Source of the DNA: Megachile rotundata
Taxonomy: Eukaryota > Arthropoda > Insecta > Hymenoptera > Megachilidae
DNA: 64,000 bases
Direction: 5' to 3'
Assembly: GCF_050947335.1 (NCBI RefSeq)
Contig: NC_134993.1
Span: 7,874,001-7,938,000 of the forward strand
In this document: in pieces, positions 1-12,155 of the stretch
Layout: each line of letters starts with the position of its first letter
How positions within the stretch are numbered: the stretch's first letter is position 1
Notes under the pieces: model-generated
The model's database searches: none
Seen by the model: the letters and a program-made list of their open reading frames with translations, nothing else
What the model was told of the DNA's origin: nothing
Position numbers and translations under genes: made by a program

Positions 1-816
1 ATTTAGAAGCATAAATTTTTGAAAACAATTATTACTGAATTTCTGTATATAAAACAGATTCATAGTAAAATTTTATTATATTTTTTTTGTGAGAAGATGA
101 ATTATTTAATAAAAATTGATGTTGCTGGATTCTAACAATTTCTACCAATTATTTATTAATTCCTGCATTTTATCAAAATGTATAAATATTTTCAAAAATA
201 TTTTATAAAAATATCTATTAGACATACACAAAATATTAAATACATATACTGATTGCTTGTAAATCTGATATTCAACAAGACTAATCATTTAAGTCATTTG
301 CAATTTAACATTGTTTAAATAAAATAAATGACACATTTATGAATTCAATGTCTCCTGAAAATATAAGCTTAGCACAGAACCTAAAAGGAAATGATATAAC
401 GTTGCAAATTTGCAATATTACGAGAAGATACGATGTAGTAATAAAGAAATAAGAACCGTTTCCAAGACGTTAATTAAATTTCGTGAATATACAAGAATTT
501 CGCAGTATATTATTTGACGTAGCAAATTCGCAACAGAATGCAACGGAGGTAATTTTATCAGCTACCACGTGGAAAGTTTAAATTGGAAAATGAAACGGTC
601 GTAATCTGAATAATTACAATTATGTCGCGCCACACGTGACCGTTTCCCCAGCAGCGTTTAACGCGCGAAAGTTAAAAATTACCATTTTATCCAAAAACAA
701 ATTTCCGAGAAATTACGAGCAATCTAAAAGCAACGATTTTCGTTCTGTTGCACGAAGGTTCACGTAAAAAAATCTATCGAACATTGCACGTTCGAAAAAC
801 CCGGTGAAAGACCTTC
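1..816. other. AT-rich non-coding DNA
   Basis: I see no gene. Two CACGTG palindromes lie at 566-571 and 633-638, in the slightly GC-richer stretch 560-670. They could be E-boxes or chance; nothing else supports a regulatory role. Confidence 0.4.
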
Positions 817-950
817 GATTGTTAACACCGATTTTTAACATTGATTGTTAATACTGTTTGTTAACATTAATTGTTAACACTGATTGTTAATATTGACTGT
901 TAATACTGTTTGTTAATATTGATTGTTAACATTGACTGTTAACATTTTGA
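817..950. repeat. 13-bp minisatellite
   Basis: About ten tandem units of the form GTTAAYAYTGAYT, imperfect but kept in register. This is one of the few arrays in the window whose period is not 8 bp. Confidence 0.8.
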
Positions 951-2684
951 GTTGATCTTCGATTGACAACTCAAATGTTAACTTCACAAGTTACTTTAAA
1001 TCATAAAATTTGTTAAGATATTTTTCTTGAAAGCGTTCACTATGTACATCACAGCGTCAGCAGCAGTAATTATCCTCTTAGGCACGCCTGAACTTTACGC
1101 TGCTCTGTACGCCAGAGTTCGTCGCGAATTACGCGTAAACAGCACTATAATGTGTGATAATGCTTTATGCGTGTACATTGAAATGAAGTTTTTCATAACT
1201 AAATTATAAGTTTTTCCAAAGATATGATATGCTTTAACATTGACAACTTACTGTTTTAGAAAATTAGAGTGGACCGTACAGAGAGAACCGCGAAAGCCAC
1301 TATAGGGGTGCGTCGTGCCTAAGAGGTTAATTATGTCCACATATGCCGGATATACACATACATTATCAGGCGAGGTTTAGTGTTAAATGTGGGGCAGATT
1401 TTTATGCATACTCTGACAGTATTTATAGATACAGAACATTCAGTAAACATTCAATGAATGTGGTGACGAGAAAATCATGTCATAGGGTAAGTTGGCACTT
1501 CTGAAAAGGAGGTATGCTTCCCGATATCAAACCTAACCTCTTGGCTTATGACACTGAGTCGACTCCTAACGCACGTTACAGTTCAAGCGTGGTAAACTTA
1601 AATCCTTTATGCATAAAGATAGAGTTTTAAGCTTGATACCAATTGTAATTTGTATAATTAAGGATCACTAAATCCAAAATATAGCTAACATTTCAACGTT
1701 CTTTATTTAACTTAATGCGGCAGTAATAATTGGGTAGAATATAGACTGATATGATGTGGACATTTTAGTATAAACAGCACGTGCAAAGAAAGAAAATGCA
1801 GGTGTCAGAGACATACTATATTATAATGAAACATGTTTTCTAGCAAATAAGTACATTTAGTGTAAACTTGAAATAGACTCGAAATAACATATAAATGTAA
1901 TACTTTAGAATATCAGAATTGATTAAGTAAAGAAAATTGTAATTTTTTAGAATACTGTCTTAATATCTATGTAATAGGTACATCAAGTAAAATAAAATGA
2001 AACATATTGACTTCAAAAAATTTCATATTTTATAAGTTTAAATTAAGATGTTAAACCTACATAACTATTGTACTATTTTGTAATACCATTATTTTATCAA
2101 ATATCATTAAAAGTATCATGTCTCGAAATCAGTCACTGTTATAACTATCATAAACTCTGTATAAAGTATACTTGTCATCAGTTATTACAGTCATTTTGAT
2201 AAAATCTAAACCTCATATTTGATAGAATGGATTGATACAGATCAGATCAATAATTTAGCTACCCTCTCTTGGGTTTCTCTTGGGTTAATTATGGAATTTG
2301 GAGCAATGAAATTACTGCGCTTACATCTTTGTTCTGTTTTTGGAACAACTCAGTTATGTTTGTTTACGTTTTGTAATATGCACGTATTATAGAATGAAAA
2401 TACATACATATATTGAATATACATATATTCAGTAAGTGATGTAGGTTTTGTTATCAAATTAGAAATTTGACATTTTTATGTCATCAAATGTATTTTCAAA
2501 TTTCTCATTTTATGTGTAATAACTAATATGATTATTAATTTAAAATATGTAATTAACGCGTGTACTTAGGTTAGGAAATATTTGACCATCTCTTTCCTTT
2601 TTTCTGATTCCCTACTGACTTTAGCATCCAATTCTGTATAACACAATTTAAGTATAATAAGTATAACATAAGAATGTAAATAAA
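951..2684. other. Non-coding, no recognisable feature
   Basis: AT-rich sequence. The only open frame worth noting (1027-1209, 60 codons) has no family motif and no coding signal I can point to. No tandem or inverted structure is obvious. Confidence 0.4.
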
Positions 2685-3048
2685 TGTGGGATCGGTTTGT
2701 TCGGGGTTCGTCGAGTACGATCGGGCGCGATCGGGTGAGCGGGCGACCTGGACAATTGGCGCCAAGAGAATTTGGCGGTACCATGATTTGGCGCGGAAAA
2801 TTAGCGGGAGAATGAAGGATCGTAAGGCAATTGTTTTGTTTTACGGGGGAATCGGTAGAGAATGAGGAAAACGGCGTGGCGTCGCGAAGCAGTCTCGTCG
2901 TAACCGTTGAAGAAGCAAGTTGTCCGAAAGTTGTGGTTAATTGTTTGTACTTGATTTTTATATTCTTGTTAAGTTATTAAAACTATTTTATTGTTATTCC
3001 CAAGAAAAACTATTGATCCGTCTACCTCGATTAATTTCCGATCCTACA
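2685..3048. mobile_element. Solo LTR, probably Ty3/Gypsy type
   Basis: A 364-bp GC-rich block stands out from AT-rich surroundings. It begins TGTGGGATCGG and ends CCGATCCTACA, so its ends are TG...CA with a 10 of 11 inverted terminal match. TAAA lies on both sides as a 4-bp target duplication; because TAAA is doubled there, the match extends to 8 bp (TAAATAAA at 2677-2684 and 3049-3056). No internal retroviral sequence adjoins it, so it is read as a solo LTR left by recombination. The 4-bp duplication suggests Gypsy; no family is recognised. An ATTAAA-like motif near 2980 hints at plus orientation only weakly. Confidence 0.75.
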
Positions 3049-4378
3049 TAAATAAATTGTAACTGTGAGTGAGCCACTATAGCGGCGCTATGTAATCTAG
3101 GATGACCACAAAAGTCACTATAGTACCCAAGAAATTAATCATTTCAGATATCGACAAAAGCGTGTTCGACATTTGAAAGCGATTAAACTCGGCTGGAAGA
3201 TCAGAATTGCGCCCTGGGCTCAGCAATTACGACTTTTCATCTGGGGAATCAAAATTGATCAAAAAGTTTCATCCGACCCCGTAGTCGCCGTCGCGTTTTC
3301 TATTTACGACAGCGTAGCAGCACCGCAGGAAGCAAATCCATTTTGCAAAACATCGAAACACCCGAGGGGACGGAAGAGAGCTGACAGGGACAAAAAAGAA
3401 ACGAACAACGGCCGGGCTGGGACCGGGAGAACGGAGGAAGCGGAAAGAAAGTACGGAAAGAAAGAAATTCTGAAGATCGCGACACTAAAAAGAGCTTGTA
3501 CTCCCGAAGGAATACGTGATCTCCGTTGAGAGCTTACCGAGGATACTCGAGCGTATCCCGGGTTATGCCGGCGGGTATTTAACTTTATGCATTCGAGCTC
3601 TTCCCCGTCGCTCTACGCATACGGGGTGTCTCGCAGTGAAAAGTCATTGGCCTAAAATCCACGAACAAAGTACGAATTTGTCGGAGTTCAAATTAGGTTT
3701 GAACAAGTCAATATTTGTATAAACTTTAGTATTCATCACTTTGATGATAGCAAATATTTAGTAGATAGCTCAAAGAAAATTCTTTTTACCCTCTAAAAAT
3801 TTAGTACATTCAAAAAGTTCTCTCACAGTTCGAGATATTAAAAAGAGGTCGCTCGGAACAATTTTCTATCGGTATATTGATTTTTTGGCATATCGACTTT
3901 TGACTATGATTTAACTGCAGATGTTACAAAAATATACTAAACCAGATGTTAAGATTAAATTTCACGGCAATGGTCAGTTGATCTAACTATATTTGCATAG
4001 TTGAGAAATCAATAAATAATCATTAATGTTAACTATTTAAGGTGGGTGTTTGAAAATAGGGAATTTATTTGACGACTTTTAAAAGTATTTGTGTTACTTG
4101 CTCTCACACAATATTTATTGTCTACAAAATATCATAATGATTTTGTGGTGAGAGAATCATTGCTTTTATTTAAATAGTTTTAATTACTCCGTGATTTTCT
4201 GGACTTGCATCCCCTTGCATGAATTTTAAATGGAAGTTATAAGAATTATTAAGAAATAGGAATGTGGAGTGAGAAAGAGAATAGATGAAATGTTGTATAA
4301 ATTTTGGGAAAGAATATTAGGTTTTGAATTATAGAGTTGGGGTGAATATGGGATAGCTGATGCGTACGGTTGTGGATT
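3049..4378. other. Non-coding, with GC-richer island 3165-3665
   Basis: The island has high-complexity sequence with many CpG dinucleotides and short open frames on both strands (for example 3173-3529 plus and 3300-3485 minus). None shows a recognisable domain. It may be conserved non-coding DNA or an untranslated exon. The remainder is plain AT-rich sequence. Confidence 0.4.
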
Positions 4379-4995
4379 TTAGAAATTTAGGAATTTGGAA
4401 ATTTGGGAATTTAGGAATTTAGGAATTTAGGAATTTAGGAATTTGGGAATTTAGGAATTTAAGAATTTAGGAATTTAGGAATTTAGGAATTTAGGAGATT
4501 GAGGATTTATGAGTTTGGGAGTTTAGGAGTTTGGGAATTTAGGAATTTAGGAATTTAGGAAGTTAGGAATTTAGGAATTTACGAATTTAGGAATTTAGGA
4601 ATTTGGGAATTTAGGAATTGGGAATTTGGGAATTTAGGAATTTAGGAGATTGAGGATTTAGGAGTTTGGGAGTTTAGGAGTTTGGGAGTTTAGGAGTTTG
4701 GGAGTTTAGGAGTTTGGGAATTTAGGAATATAGGAATTTAGGAATTTAGGCAATTGGAAATTTAAGAATTTAGGAATTTAGGTAATTGGAAATTTAGGAA
4801 TTTGGAAATTTGCAAATTTAGGAATTTAGGCAATTGGAAATTTAGGAATTTGGAAATTTGCAAATTTAGGAATTTAGAAATTTGGAAATTTGGAAATTTG
4901 CAAATTTAGAAATTTGGAAATTTGGAAATTTGGAAGTTTAGAAATTTAGAAATTTAGGAATTCAGGAATTTGGATATTTGGTAATTTTTAAATTT
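4379..4995. repeat. 8-bp minisatellite, unit GGAATTTA
   Basis: Long run of the octamer GGAATTTA with variants GGAATTTG, GGAGTTTG and GGAAATTT. The register is largely kept over about 600 bp. Units drift in patches, as expected from replication slippage followed by point mutation. Confidence 0.9.
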
Positions 4996-5039
4996 GAGAA
5001 TTTGGAAATTTGGAAATTGAGGAATTTAAGAATTAGTAA

Positions 5040-5265
5040 TATTGTAAATTTATAAATAAGGAAATTAGGACATTAGGAAGTTATGAAATTAAGGAATTAG
5101 GAAATTAGGAAATTAGGAAATTAGGAAAATTAGGAAAATAGAAAATTAGGAAATTAGGAAATGAGAAATTTCGGAAATTAGGAAAATTAGGAAAAATAGA
5201 AAAATACGGAAAATAGGAAAATAGAAAATTAGGAAATTAAGAAATAAGCGAATTGGAAAAATTAA
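5040..5265. repeat. 8-bp minisatellite, unit GGAAATTA
   Basis: A second octamer array directly downstream of the first, with unit GGAAATTA and some 9-bp variants. It probably grew from the same seed but now has a distinct consensus. Confidence 0.8.
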
Positions 5266-5624
5266 TAGTATGTAAATTTGAGAATTTTGAAATTTGGTAA
5301 TATAAAAACTTGCTCTCAAAATTATAAATTTCAGATCGAAAGTTTCTAAAATCCCAAATTTCCTGCTAAATTAAAAAATTTCCAAATCACCCCATCCTTC
5401 AAAATGTCCATAAAAATTTGAGAAGAAAAGTTTAAAAAAGTCCAACAAATAGAAATCTAATAAAAATCTCAAAACAGCTCTAATAACAATTAATGTATCC
5501 GAAACGTGAAACTATAATAGCAAATAGTTCAAGCCGTACCATAAAACTGCAGTAACAATATTTTCTTTGATAACATAAAACCGCAATAAAAACAGTTTCC
5601 CAGAGCCTCTATTTCCAATTTCCA
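5266..5624. other. AT-rich spacer
   Basis: No gene or clear repeat between the octamer arrays and the 150-bp satellite. Confidence 0.4.
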
Positions 5625-6235
5625 AGCGAGTCTGTAAAATTTTTCTCTGGCACAAAAAAGATATTACCATCGATATTTCGTCGTTTTTCATGAGTTAGAA
5701 CGCTATCTAGTGCTCGGAGAACATGAGTTGCAGTGTGAACCAGCCTTTAAGTACGAAAACGAAAGAGCAAAAGAAATAAGTTTATAAAATTATTCTCCGT
5801 CGTAAAAAAGATATTACGAATAATATTTTGTCATTTTTTATGAGTTAAAACGCTATCGAGTGCTCGGAGAACATGAGTCGCAGTGTGAACCAGCCTTTAA
5901 GTACGAAAACGAAGGAGCACAAGGAATAAGTTTACAAAATTATTCTCCGGTATAAAAAAGATATTAAGAATAATATTTCGTCGGAGTTCATGAGTTAAAA
6001 GGCTATTTAGTGCTCGAAGAATATGAGTCGCAGTTTGAACCAGCTTTTAAGTACGAAAACGAAAGAGCACAAGGGATAAATTTATAAAATTATTCTCCGT
6101 AGTAAAAAAGATATTACGAATATGTCGTCGGAGTTCATGAGTTAAAACGCTATCGAGTACTCGAAGAACATGAGTCACAGAGTGAATAAACCTTTAAGTA
6201 TGAAAGGGAAAGAGCGCAACGGAGAATCGGTTTAA
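5625..6235. repeat. 150-bp tandem satellite, four copies
   Basis: The landmark AAAAAAGATATTA recurs at 5654, 5804, 5954 and 6104, exactly 150 bp apart. Each unit also carries a TCGG(A)GAACATGAGT-like segment and TTTAAGTACGAAAACGAA. The fourth unit has a short deletion after the landmark and decays toward 6235. Units are clearly homologous with scattered substitutions. No protein meaning is apparent. Confidence 0.9.
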
Positions 6236-6599
6236 GCAGCTCACAGCAAAAGGAAAGAACGAAAACGTATCTCGCTTTATACGACGGTTTACGCGCCTTT
6301 ATCTTTACGATTACACTCCCGTAAAATCGGAGCTTAATATAAAGCCCGGAGGGGCTCGACAGCAGCGACCTTATACCACGAGCGTTTGGTTGCACCCCTT
6401 CTTCGACGCGCTCGGAACTTTGAACGGAAAGGAAATACGAGGATGGAAGAGAAACGATGTACACGGTGTCTTCCAGCGATTAGATTGTAGGTAATTTAGG
6501 ATAAGACTTTAGTTTTGTAATCTTCATTCCGCTAATTAGTAAGTTTCTACTAATTCTAATTCGTGGAAGGTTATTCTTTCTTAAGTAAGTTTTAGGGAT
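6236..6599. other. Non-coding spacer
   Basis: No gene. A block at 6457-6487 (GTACACGGTGTC... to ...GATTAGATT) resembles 8313-8343 (GTACACGGCGCC... to ...GATCAGATT), so related ~30-bp blocks flank the region between them. Confidence 0.45.
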
Positions 6600-6985
6600 A
6601 GACGTAATTTTGCAACATATTCTCTTTATTTTATTGTTATGATCTGCTGTAATGTCTACTTGCGGAAAATCAGGTAATAACTTCAGGTAATAATTATATA
6701 TAATATAATCAGGTAATAATTTCATAATATGTATCAAAGTATTGAGAATTATGAAGGTCGTTTTATGATATAACATATATGATTCACTGATTGTTTTAAA
6801 AATTGCAAGAGTATTAGTTATTTCTGTGAAACATTTATTGAGTGCACAAAATATCAACCACCCATTTGTATAGATTTGTATAAATATTTGGACAGCAGCA
6901 ACATAGCAGAGGTCACCCCGTTTCTTTGAACTACATTTTAGGCTGCCATTTTTCTCAACCCTTCTGCATAATCAAATATTATTCG
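6600..6985 (+). repeat. Decayed direct copy of the inverted-repeat arm
   Basis: This stretch aligns by eye with 7330-7665. Shared blocks include GATCTGCTGTAAT, GTGAAACATTTA, AGATTTGTATAAAT and CTTCTGCATAAT, in the same order with many differences. It is an older copy lying directly beside the left arm at a pitch of roughly 700 bp. Confidence 0.7.
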
Positions 6986-7012
6986 ATGAATACACACGAA
7001 GCATATTCTCAC

Positions 7013-8300
7013 TCAAGTGTTAAATAATATTAATACAACGCAGTAAACTTTGACCAGAATGAACATTTAAAACTGACCTAAAATTTTGCAAAAATATATT
7101 CAAAAGTGTCATTGCTTTTGGGAATACTTGTCACGGTTTACGTGTAGTAAAAAAGTCCTGCAAAGTGTAATAAAATACGTTAATGGAACATGCATGCACT
7201 GTACATATTACATATCTCCTTTTTATAGAAAACTTTCACATAAATTTTTTTTCAGGAAATGTTACGAAAATTACATGATTCACAGAGAATTATTCTATTT
7301 GAAATACGTTAATAATGAACATAATTATCAAACATTGCCTTTATTCTATTGTAATGATCTGCTGTAATAATTCTATAGCGTGCATCGAATTAGTGACGAG
7401 AATCATGACAGTTATTTCATGATATAACACATGTGACATGTATTCACTGTTTTAAAAATTACAGGATACAATACTGGAGGCTACATACAGATTAATCATA
7501 TCTGTGAAACATTTACTGATTGAATACACAAAATAGCGAGAAATCATTTCAAAATTTCTCCAGATTTGTATAAATGGAACAGCAATAACATTGCTCAGGC
7601 CAATCTAACGTTTTTTCCAACGAAATAGGGCGGAAATTTTCTCAACTTTTCTGCATAATAAGATTCGGGAAATGTACGCGAAATACATTTTGAGTGTGCG
7701 AATCAGCAGTCTCAGAGTCTTGTTCTGCGATACAGGTACATAAGCGCAGAAAAATACGAGTATTAGGCTAAATATTCAGTGCAGAATGCTTCACAAGTTC
7801 ATGTTGTTACACGATTTTAAAGGTCGACGTTTGGTAAAAGAAACAATCGTGTCAGAAAAGTAGACATTGAGTGTTGCGGGTCGACGCTAACACAAGTGTG
7901 TCGTATGATCGTAGTCGAGAATCGTGTGGGGTTCACTTTACTACCGTTATAAAAGAACGCGTTATTATCGCCAGTGAAATTCACACGGACTGCTTAAAAA
8001 GTTATACAGGACCCAATGTAGACGGCTATATACAAGACTGTTAATCACAATAAAGAGTTCGTAGACAAGTATAATTTACTTTGAATTTCAGTCAGATCAC
8101 GGCCAAACGATGAAACTTTAACCACATGAAATTTAATAAATGTTAGCTGGGGTGCGTACTCAAAAAATGGAATCAACGCGTCCTACGAAGGACTAGATGA
8201 GAGGATGTTTTCGCGATAATGAATTTGTACTTCGACTGTGTGAATAATTATGTTGACGATATTTTTGTAAAAATAATTTTGATCTAATAGCGGTTTTAAA
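7013..8300 (+). repeat. Large inverted repeat, left arm
   Basis: This arm is the reverse complement of 10855-12155. From about 7057 to 8248 the two arms differ at only a handful of positions, while the outer and inner edges (7013-7056 and 8249-8300) differ at many sites. The arm has LTR-like signals (TTATAAAAG near 7949, AATAAAG near 8050) but no TG...CA pair or target duplication that I could confirm. A 93-codon open frame (7086-7367) starts at TTG, has no ATG until residue 37 and has no known motif, so I do not call it a gene. Confidence 0.9.
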
Positions 8301-9179
8301 TGACGCGAACGGAGTACACGGCGCCCTTCAACGATCAGATTTTACTTCAAAACTTGGTAAAACGTACAGCCTCGAACAAGAAACTTTTGTCCGTGAATCT
8401 TTTCGAGATTTCGGTGATAAGTGAAATGGGGACGAGTCTCTAACTAATTCATTTTGTCTCCGCTTCTATACGATTCTCGGAAAAAAAGATTTCTGCGGAC
8501 GATTTTGGGGATGAACTTTATTGTTGAAGTTCGCTCCAAGCTTTTTATACATGGTGCTTTAATTTCATTTTGGGACAAGTTTTGCACTTTCGTAGATTAT
8601 ATTTGGATTTTGCATTTGTAGATTGTATTTAGATTCTGTATTTGTAGATTCATATTTTAATGTTTCATAATTTGATTAAATAGCGATACAATATTTTAGA
8701 AACGTGATAATTTGATTAAATAGCGATACAATATTTTAGAAACGTGATAATTTGAAAATATGAAGGTTTTGAAATTGTTTACAGTTCAAAGTCGATCTTG
8801 AAATGGAGTGTAATCTTGCAAATTACTAAGCAGAAATTTTATTTATATAGAAATTTGATAACTTTCAGATTTAAAAACCGAGAACCTGCTAAATTTACGA
8901 ATTCAAATATTTGGACTGACAATTAATAAATTGCTGTTTGCCCGGTCACCGGTAAATTCTAATCCAAGTTCCTGGAATTTACCTTCTACAAGTCAAAGCG
9001 AGTACCCTCTTGCAACCTTGCGATCTGAAACGCAGTTTAACCGAGGGTATTCCTCGATTTTAATTGGCTACCATCTAGTTTGCGTCTTTCCTATAACGTC
9101 AGTAGTATCCCTCGAATTACTGTGACACATTCTAACTCAAAGGAGTGAAACGATTAAAAAGATTTTCTCGATTCGTCAA
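8301..9179. other. Spacer between inverted arms, first part
   Basis: No gene. It contains the 40-bp tandem duplication listed separately. The open frame at 8931-9125 has no recognisable motif. Confidence 0.4.
8667..8754. repeat. 40-bp perfect tandem duplication
   Basis: A 40-bp unit beginning ATAATTTGATTAAATAGCG occurs twice without a difference, followed by the first 8 bp of a third copy. Perfect identity suggests a recent slippage event. Confidence 0.9.
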
Positions 9180-9830
9180 TGTGGACATTTAAGAGTTTGG
9201 AAATTTAGGGATTCTGTAATTTTAGAACTTTAGAATTTGGGAAATTCAGGAATTTGGAAATTGGACACTTTGTAAATTTAGAATTTTGGAATTTGGGAAA
9301 TTTGAGAATTTGAGAATTTGAGAATTTGAGAATTTGAGAATTTGAGACTTTGGGAATTTGACAATTTGGAAATTTAGGAATTTGGAAATTTAGAATTTTG
9401 GAATTTGGGAAATTTGAGAAAATTGAGAATTTGGATATTAGGAAATTTGAAAATTAGGAAACATGAAAATTTAGGAATTTGGAATTTTAGAATTTGGGAA
9501 ATTTGAGAATTTGGAAATTTGAGAATTTGGAAATTTGAGAATTTGGAAATTTGAGAATTTGGAAATTTGGAAATTTGGAAATTTGAGAATTTGGAAATTT
9601 GGAAATTTGGAAATTAGGAAATTTGGGAATTAGGAAACATGAGAATTGGAAAATTTCGAAATTTCGAAGAATCAAGAATTTAAGAATTTGTGTCTTTGGA
9701 AGTTTAACAATTAAAAACCTCAAAATCTTCAAAATTTAAGAATTTAAAAAATTTGAAATTCGATGAATTTAAAATATAAAAATTTAAAAATCAGTGAATC
9801 TTATAATCCAAGAATTTTGTAAACTAAATC
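9180..9830. repeat. 8-bp minisatellite, unit GAGAATTT
   Basis: Octamer array with perfect runs of GAGAATTT near 9300-9345 and a 16-bp pattern (GGAAATTTGAGAATTT) near 9505-9600. The edges decay into A/T-rich sequence. The minus-strand open frame across it only reads the repeat and is not a gene. Confidence 0.85.
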
Positions 9831-10854
9831 TACCAGGAAAAATAATATAAAAGAAAGATGGAAACTAATTAAAACTAAACATGTTTACGACCAGATAGTC
9901 TGAAGATCCACGTTTCTTTACGACCTCTACTTTCATCTTGAGTTTAAGTATATCAAGAAAATACGTACAGTTTGAATGGTACTTAATTCTCCATCGACAA
10001 GAAATACGTATAGACTGATCGTGAGTGAGACTTACTGCCGTGATTGAGTTCGCTACTGACGTTGGATATATGGCTGTCTTGTTCCACTTCGGTCATGATC
10101 GTTCCTCAGAAAATTATTCCAAGCAACTGTTTTTATTACTTCTTTCCTTTATTTCTCTATTTTGTTTTTCTCTGCTGTACGAATTATACTACCTGCTACA
10201 CGAATCACAAGAAACGTAAATTTTTACAACTAAGTACTTCCAGCTTTTATTTTAAATTCTCACAGAAAATGAGAAAAAGTTGTATTTTCTTATACTTGCT
10301 TTGACAAGTGATTAAAATTCAGAATGCAAGAACAAATTAAAAATAATATTTTCACATTAATTTAAAATTATATTAAATTTTGATATACGTTTGTGAAGGA
10401 ACTTAAGTGGCTGTTGGTGAATACAGTGAAAATTATTGGCGTAATTTGGAATAGTTTGAATATAATTAATAATTACGTATATAATTAGAACATTCAGAGG
10501 AGTATCAAAGAATTATTATTTTTGGGACATTGAATATTGAATCTGTCATTCGTTATTCTTTACGCAAATTTCAGTATTTTCAGTATTCCTATATTTTAAT
10601 ACTAATTTTCCTTTCTGTTTGCGTTGTTTGCACACAGCATTTAATTGAAAGCACGATTATTAAAAACGATTACATATCGTTTTGGAACATCACTTTTCCT
10701 AACTTTTTCATATTCAATATTCATATTCAATAAATATGGATACATTTTTTAATATCAGATTATTGGTTCAAAAGTTACATGTCAAAGTTTGGCAGTTTTG
10801 GACTTATATTACATTAATACGGTTTCTAAGAGAATTTATTATTTACAACACATA
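9831..10854. other. Spacer between inverted arms, second part
   Basis: AT-rich, non-coding. Open frames at 10044-10304 and 10530-10972 are hydrophobic, low in complexity and lack family motifs. Confidence 0.4.
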
Positions 10855-12155
10855 TTGTGCGTTCATTAAAAATGCTATCCGATCAAAATTATTTTTACAA
10901 CGAAGTCGTCAACATAATTATTCACACAGTCGAAGTACAAATTCATTATCGCGAAAACATCCTCTCATCTAGTCCTTCGTAGGACGCGTTGATTCCATTT
11001 CTTGAGTACGCACCCCAGCTAACATTTATTAAATTTCATGTGGTTAAAGATTCATCTTTTGGCCGTGATCTGACTGAAATTCAAAGTAAATTATACTTGT
11101 CTACGAACTCTTTATTGTGATTAACAGTCTTGTATATAGCCGTCTACATTGGGTCCTGTATAACTTTTTAAGCAGTCCGTGTGAATTTCACTGGCGATAA
11201 TAACGCGTTCTTTTATAACGGTAGTAAAGTGAACCCCACACGATTCTCGACTACGATCATACGACACACTTGTGTTAGCGTCGACCCGCAACACTCAATG
11301 TCTACTTTTCTGACACGATTGTTTCTTTTACCAAACGTCGACCTTTAAAATCGTGTAACAACATGAACTTGTGAAGCATTCTGCACTGAATATTTAGCCT
11401 AATACTCGTATTTTTCTACGCTTATGTACCTGTATCGCAGAACAAGACTCTGAGACTGCTGATTCGCACACTCAAAATGTATTTCGCGTACATTTCCCGA
11501 ATCTTATTATGCAGAAAAGTTGAGAAAATTTCCGCCCTATTTGGTTGGAAAAAACGTTAGATTGGCCTGAGCAATGTTATTGCTGTTCCATTTATACAAA
11601 TCTGGAGAAATTTTGAAATGATTTCTCGCTATTTTGTGTATTCAATCAGTAAATGTTTCACAGATATGATTAATCTGTATGTAGCCTCCAGTATTGTATC
11701 CTGTAATTTTTAAAACAGTGAATACAGGTCACATGTATTATATCATGAAATAACTGTCATGATTCTCGTCACTAATTCGATGCACGCTATAGAATTATTA
11801 CAGCAGATCATTACAATAGAATAAAGGCAATGTTTGATAATTATGTTCATTATTAACGTATTTCAAATAGAATAATTCTCTGTGAATCATGTAATTTTCG
11901 TAACATTTCCTGAAAAAAAATTTATGTGAAAGTTTTCTATAAAAAGGAGATATGTAATATGTACAGTGCATGCATGTTCCATTAACGTATTTTATTACAC
12001 TTTGCAGAACTTTTTTACTACACGTAAACCGTGACAAGTATTCCCAAAAGCAATGACACTTTTGAATATATTTTTGCAAAATTTTAGGTCAGTTTTAAAT
12101 GTTAATTTCGGTCAGAGTTTACTCTGTTGTGTTAATATTATTTAACATTTGGGTG
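10855..12155 (-). repeat. Large inverted repeat, right arm
   Basis: Reverse complement of 7013-8300, with a ~2.55-kb spacer between the arms. The same 93-codon frame lies at 11798-12079 on the minus strand and differs from the left copy at one silent base. Beyond 12155 and inside 10855 the two sides lose similarity. Confidence 0.9.
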
